From the IMG/VR virus record IMGVR_UViG_3300045922_000143, positions 1 to 20,080 of that record: DNA of 20,080 nt, one strand, 5' to 3'. This DNA comes from a virus. Below the pieces are notes generated by a model, which was not told the origin of the DNA, did no database searches, and saw only the letters and a program-made list of their open reading frames with translations. The position numbers were made by a program, and so were the translations under genes. This document shows, in pieces, positions 14,966-20,080 of the stretch (the first letter of the stretch is position 1; the number at the start of each line of letters is the position of its first letter).

Positions 14966-15141
14966 GCAACACGATTCCGCCCTTGGCGCCGCACGAAGGT
15001 TCATGGGCCGTCGTTGATCGCCATACAGGCCAAGCTGTCATGGAAGTTTTTCGCGGATCCAATTTGGTTAAGATGGTGAACCTAGACAAATTCCGCCTTG
15101 TGCCGATTGTCAGCTATCTGGCCAGCTTGAACCGGCACTGA
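14962..15141 (+). CDS. Small hypothetical phage protein, 59 residues
   Basis: The frame starts at the ATG overlapping the endolysin stop (ATGA) and ends at the TGA at 15139. The peptide starts M-S-N-T-I-P-P-L-A-P-H-E-G-S-W-A-V-V-D, then T-G-Q-A-V-M-E-V-F, and closes with Y-L-A-S-L-N-R-H. The S-W.V.D..TG.AV.E.F opening followed by a C-terminal Y-L..LN helix looks like a small conserved prophage protein, though I cannot name a family. It is cytoplasmic in appearance. Translational coupling to the endolysin gene makes it likely to be real despite its size. Confidence 0.6.
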   Translation: MSNTIPPLAPHEGSWAVVDRHTGQAVMEVFRGSNLVKMVNLDKFRLVPIVSYLASLNRH

Positions 15142-15261
15142 CGAGGCAGGGCGATGGGCGCGGGCGCGAAAATGCCAGCCGCGAGCGTCTTTGGCTGTCG
15201 CCGCACTGCTTCGGGGTAAGGCTTGATCTTTTTGGAGCGGTTGCATGATCGGAGACAGCCC
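15142..15261 (+). other. Intergenic gap between small gene and holin-like gene
   Basis: These 120 bases hold no convincing gene, promoter or terminator. A seven-base inverted repeat (GGCTGTC and GACAGCC) spaced about 60 bases apart is the only structure I see, and it is weak. It is the longest plus-strand gap in the window, so an internal promoter for the last four late genes could be here. Confidence 0.4.
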
Positions 15262-15480
15262 ATGAACCCCGAGTTGACCGCCTACAAACTGACCTTGGGC
15301 GCCTTGGTGCTTGTCTTCATGGGCACGATGTTGGTGGCCGCCCTGTTTCCGCACATCGTCGGCAAGCTGGAAATGTTCGGCCTTGGCACCATCACCGGCG
15401 GCCTGATCGGCCTTCTGCGGGCGCCACGGTTCACGGGAGGCGCTGAGAGGCCCGCAGAGCGCGAAAAGGAAGACAAGTGA
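15262..15480 (+). CDS. Small membrane protein, holin-like
   Basis: This 72-residue protein starts at ATG 15262, chosen because GGAGAC lies seven bases upstream; the frame is open from 15223 but that start lacks a good site. It has one strong transmembrane segment (about 8-29, L-T-L-G-A-L-V-L-V-F-M-G-T-M-L-V-A), a second weaker hydrophobic Gly-rich helix (about 46-60), and a charged C-terminal tail rich in Glu, Arg and Lys. Two segments plus a charged tail is a class II holin-like layout. It follows a 120-base gap and starts a new run of overlapping genes. Confidence 0.55.
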   Translation: MNPELTAYKLTLGALVLVFMGTMLVAALFPHIVGKLEMFGLGTITGGLIGLLRAPRFTGGAERPAEREKEDK

Positions 15481-15842
15481 TGCCCGATGAAACCATCCGA
15501 GCATGGATCGCCGCTCTGGCGGCCTGTGCGGGCGTCCTGAGCCTGTCCGGCTGTGCGACATTGCAGCCGGATCGCCCGCCACTGGAGGCGACACTGGCTG
15601 ACGAGCGAGCGCTTGCGGCCTTGGAGATCGCCTTCCAGGCGGCGGCCACGTCTGCGATTGGCGCGGTGGACGCCGGGCTGGTGGAGCCGGGCAGCCCGGA
15701 GGCGGTGGCGCTGGCCGACAAGGTGGAGCGTGCCCATGCCGTCCTCAGGCGAGCGCGCGCGGCGCAGGCGGCAGGCCAGACGCAGGCATTGGCGGCGCTG
15801 GTGGCTGAGGCGCTGGCGCTTATTGGGGAGATCGGGAGATGA
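15480..15842 (+). CDS. Lipoprotein, possible o-spanin or lysis-module lipoprotein
   Basis: The 120-residue product has a lipoprotein signal peptide: a hydrophobic stretch with L-A-A-C-A-G-V-L-S and the lipobox L-S-G-C near residue 25. The mature part is Ala/Glu-rich and helical. It should be exported and lipid-anchored in the envelope. In a lysis module with a coiled-coil membrane protein upstream, it could act as an outer-membrane spanin subunit, but it is much longer than most Rz1 proteins and lacks Pro richness beyond the anchor, so other envelope roles are possible. ATG 15480 overlaps the upstream stop; a GTG at 15477 is an alternative. GAAAAGGAAG serves as ribosome binding site. Confidence 0.65.
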   Translation: MPDETIRAWIAALAACAGVLSLSGCATLQPDRPPLEATLADERALAALEIAFQAAATSAIGAVDAGLVEPGSPEAVALADKVERAHAVLRRARAAQAAGQTQALAALVAEALALIGEIGR

Positions 15843-16027
15843 ACGCTGACCAAGTGACTGCGCTGCTCTTCACCGTCTCGCGGCTTGTCGGCGAGGCGAC
15901 GCAGTTTGTCCGGCAGATCGCGGCGCTGTCCGACATGGGGCAGGCAGAGATTGATGTGCTCCTGAAGAACCTGTCGCAGATCACAGAACGGCTGGCGCAG
16001 GAAGCGTCGCGGCGGCTGAGGGGGTGA
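15839..16027 (+). CDS. Hypothetical small helical protein, last gene of late operon
   Basis: A 62-residue protein starts with an ATGA overlap with the lipoprotein gene, with GGGAG just upstream. It is predicted to be almost entirely helical (A-L-L-F-T-V-S-R-L-V-G-E-A-T-Q-F-V-R-Q-I, then I-D-V-L-L-K-N-L-S-Q-I-T-E-R-L), amphipathic, with a basic C-terminus. I recognise no family. It is the final plus-strand gene before the convergent junction. Confidence 0.6.
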   Translation: MNADQVTALLFTVSRLVGEATQFVRQIAALSDMGQAEIDVLLKNLSQITERLAQEASRRLRG

Positions 16028-16046
16028 CCTCTGTATCCTCAATGGT

Positions 16047-16082
16047 GGGGGCGGCGCTCGAAGGAGGAAAAGCGCCGCCCCC
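16047..16082. terminator. Strong hairpin between convergent operons, probable bidirectional terminator
   Basis: Bases 16047-16058 (GGGGGCGGCGCT) are perfectly complementary to 16071-16082, giving a 12-bp GC-rich stem with a 12-base loop. It lies between the end of the plus-strand late operon (16027) and the end of the minus-strand operon (16121), exactly where a shared terminator is expected. No T-run follows on either strand, so it is not a textbook intrinsic terminator. The plus-strand loop contains AAGGAGG without a start codon at a useful distance. Confidence 0.6.
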
Positions 16083-16120
16083 GGTCAGCGCGCCCAAGGG
16101 AGGACAGGCGGCCGACCAAC

Positions 16121-16315
16121 TCATCTCTTGAGCCACTCCGCAAGCCGGATCCACCACGGACGGCGCGCCGCTGCCCGCATCCGTTCGCGCGCCTCGATTT
16201 GCGCGGCAATGGCCCGCGACGCCGCGTAGTCAGGCGCAAGCTCAACGCCGCCCCTGCCGTTCTGGCGGACCGTCAGTGGGATCGGCAATGCGCGATGGAC
16301 AGGCCCGACAGTCAT
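16121..16315 (-). CDS. Hypothetical small protein, last gene of minus-strand operon
   Basis: A 64-residue product begins at the ATG at 16315 (complement), preceded by GGGGGAGAGG; a GTG immediately upstream (16318) is an alternative. It has a short beta-like start (R-A-L-P-I-P-L-T-V-R-Q-N-G) and a basic amphipathic helix ending in P-W-W-I-R-L-A-E-W-L-K-R. The Trp/Arg-rich C-terminus could lie at the membrane surface. I do not recognise a family. Spacing of about 20 bases to the upstream gene fits an operon. Confidence 0.55.
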   Translation of the reverse strand: MTVGPVHRALPIPLTVRQNGRGGVELAPDYAASRAIAAQIEARERMRAAARRPWWIRLAEWLKR

Positions 16316-16333
16316 CACCTCTCCCCCATCAGT

Positions 16334-16681
16334 TCAGCGAAGCGACCGCCGCTTGTTGAGCGCGGCGCCGATCTCCCGGTAGAGCGCCTCCAACTCCTCG
16401 GCGGTCAGCCAGTGATAGGTGCTGCCACCTTGGATGCAGTAGGGCCGGGCCGGGCTTTCGGCTGACGCATCCGTCACCCGGAGGTGGCCGGTGCGCTGCG
16501 GCTCGCCGTAGTCGGCCTGGATGGCGACGAGCACGGCGATCTGCCAGTCGGCCTTGCTTTGCGTGAGCTTGCGCTCTGCGACCCAGCGCGGGTAGACCCG
16601 CTGCCGGAGAGCAATTTCGCGGGTGATCTCGGCGATCTTGTCCTCGCGGGTGATGCCTGCGTTTCCAAAGAGGTCGGTCAC
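16334..16681 (-). CDS. Hypothetical phage protein with a V-Y-P-R-W-V helical motif
   Basis: The 115-residue protein starts at the GTG that overlaps the upstream TGA by two bases; the frame is open further upstream but lies inside the preceding gene. Residues about 12-60 (D-K-I-A-E-I-T-R-E-I-A-L-R-Q-R-V-Y-P-R-W-V, then L-T-Q-S-K-A-D-W-Q-I-A-V) form a helical pair that I associate with small conserved proteins of alphaproteobacterial phages, with no known function. The C-terminal half (Y-H-W-L-T-A-E-E-L-E-A-L-Y) is another helix. No catalytic motif is seen. Confidence 0.7.
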   Translation of the reverse strand: MTDLFGNAGITREDKIAEITREIALRQRVYPRWVAERKLTQSKADWQIAVLVAIQADYGEPQRTGHLRVTDASAESPARPYCIQGGSTYHWLTAEELEALYREIGAALNKRRSLR

Positions 16682-16860
16682 AGCACAGCCCTCCACGCCG
16701 CTTCCAGCGCGGGCCAGAAGACATGCGCGATCAGGAGCGTGATCGCCACGACAGCCATAACCATCCACGCGGCCTGCATCCGCTCCTTGACGATGCGGTC
16801 AATCTCCCCTTTCGGGATCGGGCCGTCATCGTGGCGACGGCCAGCGCGGGTGCTTCTCAT
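16678..16860 (-). CDS. Small single-pass membrane protein
   Basis: A 60-residue product starts at the ATG overlapping the upstream TGA (ATGA). A basic N-terminus (R-S-T-R-A-G-R-R-H) is followed by an amphipathic segment (I-D-R-I-V-K-E-R-M-Q) and one transmembrane helix (about 31-49, A-W-M-V-M-A-V-V-A-I-T-L-L-I). Positive residues before the helix suggest the N-terminus stays in the cytoplasm. It lies in the recombination-type operon, not the lysis module, so it may act on the host membrane early, for example in superinfection exclusion. That role is speculation. Confidence 0.65.
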   Translation of the reverse strand: MRSTRAGRRHDDGPIPKGEIDRIVKERMQAAWMVMAVVAITLLIAHVFWPALEAAWRAVL

Positions 16861-17993
16861 GCTACTTCCTCCTCTCTGATGGGGTTGCCCGGCGCCTGCT
16901 GAATGGTGAACGCACAACAGGTGGCCGGGCAATCTTCGGCGGGCGATTGAACGTTGGGTGTCCCTGTTCCATTGGCCCGCCACGCCCGCCACAGGTCTCG
17001 CAGCAGGCGTTTCTCGGTGTAGCGCTTGGCCCTGTTATGGGCGTGCGCTGCTGTCTCGACGCGTCCGGCCTCATAGGCCTTGCGCTCAAGGTAAAGCGCG
17101 CCATAGGGACCGATAGCGCGGCTGCCGGTGCGGGTGCCGTCCTCGTCCCTCTCGGCCCGCACTTGGGCCTTGATCAGGCACTCGCCGACATTCCACATCA
17201 GCGACCGCCGCGTCGGGCTGTATCCGTGCTCAAGCGCCGCATCACCGGCAACCCTGCGCTGCCGCCCGCCGCTGATGACGCCCAACCCCATCCGCTTCCA
17301 GAGCGCGGCGGGGCTGCGGAAGTCGCCCGGTGCATGGCCGCCGCACTCGCCGATGATGCCAGCAAGCGACACATCGCCCAGTCCTGACACGGTGGCGGTC
17401 CATTCGTGGATTGGCAGCGTCCTTACCAGCTTGGCAAGCGTGCGCTCGGTCGCGGCCTGTTGGGCCTCAAGCGGCTCCATGGCCGCCAGCATGGCACCGA
17501 GCCACGCACGCTCTGGCGCGGCAGGATCGCGCTTGACCTGCACCCATCGCTTGGCGGCTGCCACCTTATCGCCGTCGAGCAGGCGCCGCAGGACGGCCTG
17601 TGCCTGCAACTCCAGCCGCTGCCGGGCGCGTATCATGTCCTGCCGCAACCGGTGGTGCTCGACGATCTGCCCGATGGTGTCCGCGAGGGCGGGCGAGCGG
17701 TGGTTGTCGCAGGCCGATAGGCCCTCGCGGATGGGGCGAGCGGAAGGCGCCGCGCGCCTGGGTTTCGCGGCGTTTGTGGCCTTCCGCTCAGTGGTATCCG
17801 CGTGGGCGGACAGTCGGTGGTTGTCGCCATTCGGCAGGCCCTCGCGGATGGGTTGAGCGGAAGGCGCCTCGATACTGGTTTTCGGCTCACTTGTGACCTT
17901 CCGCTCAATGGTGCGAGGCGTCGAAGCCATGGGTTCCAATCTGGCATTGGCCTCGCCGCCGGTGGTTCCGGCGATTCCTGTGATCTCAAGCAT
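16857..17993 (-). CDS. IS110-like coiled-coil plus Tnp-domain protein lacking the RuvC-like domain
   Basis: This 378-residue protein has three parts. Residues 1-105 are hydrophilic and include two in-frame 39-residue repeats (28-66 and 67-105). Residues about 106-195 are helical and Arg/Leu/Ala-rich. Residues about 196-340 match the C-terminal transposase domain of the IS110/IS116/IS902 family: a helix-hairpin-helix-like V-S-G-L-G-D-V-S-L-A-G-I-I-G-E-C-G, then D-F-R-S-P-A-A-L-W-K-R-M-G-L, the I-S-G-G-R block with Ser241 where the catalytic serine lies, H-G-Y-S-P-T-R-R-S-L, and the terminal A-H-A-H-N-R-A-K-R-Y-T-E-K-R-L-L-R. The N-terminal DEDD/RuvC-like half is missing. It is part of a phage operon with RecT, not flanked by transposon ends, so it is probably a phage DNA-binding or recombination protein. 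CAGGAGAC precedes the start, which overlaps the previous gene by eight bases. Confidence 0.7.
   Translation of the reverse strand: MLEITGIAGTTGGEANARLEPMASTPRTIERKVTSEPKTSIEAPSAQPIREGLPNGDNHRLSAHADTTERKATNAAKPRRAAPSARPIREGLSACDNHRSPALADTIGQIVEHHRLRQDMIRARQRLELQAQAVLRRLLDGDKVAAAKRWVQVKRDPAAPERAWLGAMLAAMEPLEAQQAATERTLAKLVRTLPIHEWTATVSGLGDVSLAGIIGECGGHAPGDFRSPAALWKRMGLGVISGGRQRRVAGDAALEHGYSPTRRSLMWNVGECLIKAQVRAERDEDGTRTGSRAIGPYGALYLERKAYEAGRVETAAHAHNRAKRYTEKRLLRDLWRAWRANGTGTPNVQSPAEDCPATCCAFTIQQAPGNPIREEEVA
17674..17907 (-). repeat. 117-bp in-frame tandem repeat, two diverged copies
   Basis: Units 17674-17790 and 17791-17907 align with a constant offset of 117 bases (39 codons) and similarity runs a few bases beyond. 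Each carries a ten-base inverted repeat, GAGCGGAAGG and CCTTCCGCTC (17738-17747 with 17780-17789; 17855-17864 with 17897-17906). In copy one an inner CGCCGCG/CGCGGCG pair could extend the hairpin. The repeats encode the 39-residue units of the IS110-like protein. Confidence 0.88.
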
Positions 17994-18531
17994 CGCGTGT
18001 CTCCTGTTGCAGTGCGCGCAGGTCTTCTTCGTTCAGGACGTCCGACACAATCGCATTGCCGACGCGCGCGGCAATCGCCTCAAGCCACCGCGCCTTCCAG
18101 ACGGCATCGGAGGCCGTGTGGCGATAGGCGGACGCGCCCTCGATGCAGTCCGCTGCCGTGGCATCGCGGAGCAGGCCGCCACCCGGCAGGGGGAAGTCCA
18201 TGAGCGTCGCCGACAGCGCCATCCGCAGACGCGATCCGCGCGCGGCATCGGCCTCGCTGCGCAGACGAAAAACCGCCGTCCGGTGCGCGCTTGCGGCCTG
18301 CCGCACCTGATCGCGGCACCAGGCGGCGAACGCCATCCGCCGCGCCTTTCTGAGCATCTCCCGATCAGCCTCAAGGGCCTTCGCAAACCGCTCGGCGGCG
18401 GCGTCAAAGTCGCCGTGCGACGCCTCCCACGCAGCGCGTGCCATGGCGCCGATGCTGTCACCACCGGGGGCGCTAATCCGCTGGTTGGCGGCGACGTTAT
18501 GGCCCCCGGTGGTGTTCGTGCGTTCTGTCAT
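17986..18531 (-). CDS. Hypothetical helical protein
   Basis: A 181-residue protein starts at the ATG overlapping the upstream TGA (ATGA). The first 25 residues are polar and disordered-looking; the rest is helical, with A-R-A-A-W-E-A-S-H-G-D-F-D-A-A-A-E-R-F-A-K-A-L-E resembling a helix pair, then a basic region and a C-terminal A-R-W-L-E-A-I-A-A-R-V-G-N-A-I. I do not recognise the family. Being between RecT and the IS110-like gene and overlapping both neighbours, it may act in phage DNA replication or recombination. Confidence 0.65.
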   Translation of the reverse strand: MTERTNTTGGHNVAANQRISAPGGDSIGAMARAAWEASHGDFDAAAERFAKALEADREMLRKARRMAFAAWCRDQVRQAASAHRTAVFRLRSEADAARGSRLRMALSATLMDFPLPGGGLLRDATAADCIEGASAYRHTASDAVWKARWLEAIAARVGNAIVSDVLNEEDLRALQQETRDA

Positions 18532-18983
18532 GCGACCCTCCCGTGCAGCTTGGCGAGCGCGGCGCGCATGGCTGCGCAGTCGGCTTCCCGGTCGGCGCGC
18601 TCCTGCCGGTCACGCGCGCGGCGCGCCTTGAGTTCCGCCACTTCATCTTCCGAACGCGGCCATACCGGCGTCAGTGCCAGTGCATCCGGGTAGCTCTCAA
18701 GGATGTCCCGAACGGCTTCCTCAATACACGTCGGCTCGCTGTCCCGGGCAAGCGACATGGCTTCTTTTACCTCGTCGTCGGCAACGCCCCAGTCAGCAGA
18801 GACGGCCTCGTGAAAGGTCCGCTCGGCCATTTCGTCAAGGGTGCGGCGCGCCTCGGGCACGTCCTCAAGAATGAGAGCGCAAGCGCGCATCAACCGGGCG
18901 TGGGCAATTCGCTCGTGATCGACATACACCCTCGGGTGTTCGGGAAAGTATTCGTCGTGTTCCCAGTCGTAACTGTAACCCAT
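18528..18983 (-). CDS. Hypothetical acidic protein downstream of RecT
   Basis: The 151-residue product starts at an ATG preceded on the minus strand by AAGGAGG, the best ribosome binding site of this operon. It opens with an aromatic and acidic segment (G-Y-S-Y-D-W-E-H-D-E-Y-F-P-E-H-P), continues with acidic helices (V-A-D-D-E-V-K-E-A-M-S-L-A-R-D), and ends with a charged coiled-coil-like helix (E-L-K-A-R-R-A-R-D-R-Q-E-R-A-D-R-E). No known family is evident. The acidic start could mimic DNA or bind a basic partner, but this is only a guess from composition. Confidence 0.65.
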   Translation of the reverse strand: MGYSYDWEHDEYFPEHPRVYVDHERIAHARLMRACALILEDVPEARRTLDEMAERTFHEAVSADWGVADDEVKEAMSLARDSEPTCIEEAVRDILESYPDALALTPVWPRSEDEVAELKARRARDRQERADREADCAAMRAALAKLHGRVA

Positions 18984-19007
18984 TCCATTCCTCCTTCGTT
19001 GCGTCCG

Positions 19008-20080
19008 TCATTCCCGATCGGCATCGACCGGCGCGGCGGCAAAGTCGCGCTTCATCCGGTCCTTGAGCGCCACCAGCATGATGTAAGTCTCAGGGTCCAT
19101 CGCCTTGAGCTTGATGAGGTCGCTCTTGAGCTCAATCCAGTTCGCCTCCAGCGTGGCCGCCGTCGACATCTTGAGCTTGCGCTCGATGCTGGCGGCCAGC
19201 ACGACGCTTTCCGGCTCGCCCATGTCGAAGCCCTCGGGCATTTCCTCGGCGGCATCCTCGACCGCGAACGGCAGATCGCCGGGAAAGTCGTCGTCATCCG
19301 GCTGCGCCCCTTCGTCCGTGTCCTCAGCGCCCCCCGCAATATACTGCTCGAGCGCGTCAAGCCGCGACTGCGGCGCCGGCTGCTGCGGCGAGGCAATCAA
19401 CATCGCCGCCGCGTCGGCCTGCATCGTCTCGTCACGCTCGAACTCGGCCTCGATGTCCGTGCTCATCGGCAGCCTTTTTGCCAGCCGGCGCATGACCGTT
19501 TTGCGCGCCATTTCGCCCCACCATGCGAGCCACGGCCCATTGTCCCTGGAGCGGCTGACGCTGCGGACCTGTTCGATCTGCTGGCGGCTCATGATTTCAA
19601 CGAATGCCGCGCCGTTCTTGAGCCGGGCAACGGCATAGGCACCCACCACCTTCCCGCGCTCCCCGAACCAGTCAGGCTCGTGAACGGGCACTTCATCGAT
19701 GCCGGGGCGATAGGTAAACTTGTCCGCCTCGTGCACAAGCTGGGCGTCAATGCTTGCCAATTCGCCCGACTGCCGGACCTTTTTCAGGATGCCGGCTACC
19801 ATCGGCATCCACTGGACCTGGGCGCCGTGCTTGCCCTTGAAGATCACAAGCGCGCCTTCGCGTCCGTCCGGCAACAGACCGTCCTGCGCCGCCTTGACGA
19901 TGGCCCCGAACAGCGAGCGACGGTCGGCGTCCAGAAGAGCGGGCGTCGATTGAATGGCCGTCATCGTGACGCGCTGAAACTTGTCAACCGACACGTGGCT
20001 AGGCAGCGCCATCTTGAGTTGCTCGCCCATTGTGGACAGCGTCTGCCGCACCACGGCAACGGGGTCTGCTCGCCGCTCTG
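19008..20080 (-). CDS. recT: RecT-family single-strand annealing protein (partial, start outside window)
   Basis: The frame is open to the right edge; residues before the first internal start (A-D-P-V-A-V-V-R-Q-T-L) continue the RecT N-terminal pattern, so the true start lies beyond base 20080. RecT landmarks are present in order: A-L-P-S-H-V, F-Q-R-V-T-M-T-A-I, S-L-F-G-A-I-V-K-A-A-Q-D-G-L, H-G-A-Q-V-Q-W-M-P-M, then H-E-A-D-K-F-T-Y-R-P-G, A-Y-A-V-A-R-L-K-N-G, the N-G-P-W-L-A-W-W-G-E-M-A-R-K-T box and R-L-A-K-R-L-P-M-S-T-D. RecT binds single-stranded DNA and anneals complementary strands in phage recombination. After the core comes a very acidic linker (D-D-D-D-F-P-G-D-L) and an extra helical segment. 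No exonuclease partner is visible here; it may lie outside. Confidence 0.93.
   Translation of the reverse strand, partial: ERRADPVAVVRQTLSTMGEQLKMALPSHVSVDKFQRVTMTAIQSTPALLDADRRSLFGAIVKAAQDGLLPDGREGALVIFKGKHGAQVQWMPMVAGILKKVRQSGELASIDAQLVHEADKFTYRPGIDEVPVHEPDWFGERGKVVGAYAVARLKNGAAFVEIMSRQQIEQVRSVSRSRDNGPWLAWWGEMARKTVMRRLAKRLPMSTDIEAEFERDETMQADAAAMLIASPQQPAPQSRLDALEQYIAGGAEDTDEGAQPDDDDFPGDLPFAVEDAAEEMPEGFDMGEPESVVLAASIERKLKMSTAATLEANWIELKSDLIKLKAMDPETYIMLVALKDRMKRDFAAAPVDADRE

Noticed and set aside
15431-16042. 203-codon open frame on the minus strand
   Set aside because: Opposite three overlapping plus-strand genes with good starts; composition is Arg/Ser/Ala-rich without any motif.
16857-17993. 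Complete IS110 insertion sequence
   Set aside because: No RuvC-like half, no recognisable ends or target duplication, and both ends of the gene overlap phage genes.
17128-18693. Two long plus-strand open frames (17128-17856, 17893-18693)
   Set aside because: They lie opposite the IS110-like gene and its neighbours, whose frames show recognisable motifs and coupled starts.

Overview
The window is a segment of a tailed, siphovirus-type bacteriophage or prophage from a high-GC bacterium. The gene order after the capsid gene (connector, head-tail joining, HK97 gp10-like, DUF3168, tail tube, GTA gp10-type chaperone, tape measure, hub, peptidase-like, tip) closely follows the tail half of alphaproteobacterial gene transfer agents and related prophages. 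A Rhodobacterales-like alphaproteobacterial host is therefore likely, but this is inferred from synteny and composition; no host gene is visible. I see no integrase, attachment site, tRNA, CRISPR array or insertion sequence, so temperate or lytic lifestyle cannot be decided from here.

Plus strand, 1-16027: one tightly packed late region in which most genes overlap by 1-8 bases (GTGA, ATGA and TGATG junctions). It begins with the end of the major capsid gene, a small head-associated protein, and a large Ig plus beta-helix protein that sits unexpectedly inside the head module. Then come the head-tail connector, adaptor and completion genes (3098-4889), the tail tube (4899), an overlapping pair of tail assembly chaperone genes with an exact lambda-type slippery heptamer (5321-5847), a short tape measure gene, and the tail tip set: a distal-tail-like protein with a CBM-like insert, a hub-like protein, a DUF6950 peptidase-like protein, and a J-like tip protein with a collagen-like stretch. 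From 12804 to 16027 follow a tail accessory gene and a lysis/membrane module: a multi-pass membrane protein, two small single-pass proteins, a GH24 endolysin, a second holin-like small membrane protein, a lipoprotein, and small helical proteins.

At 16028-16120 the plus-strand late operon meets a minus-strand operon at a perfect 12-bp hairpin. The minus-strand operon (20080 leftward to 16121) is an early/DNA-metabolism type cluster: a RecT-family annealing protein (start outside the window), two unrecognised proteins, a protein with the C-terminal half of an IS110 transposase but no RuvC-like half, a small membrane protein and two small conserved-looking proteins.

The most notable points are the probable programmed -1 frameshift in the tail chaperone pair, the RuvC-less IS110-like protein with its in-frame 117-bp tandem repeat beside RecT, and the adhesin-like protein in the head module. 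All functional calls come from reading sequence motifs and gene order; no database search was possible.
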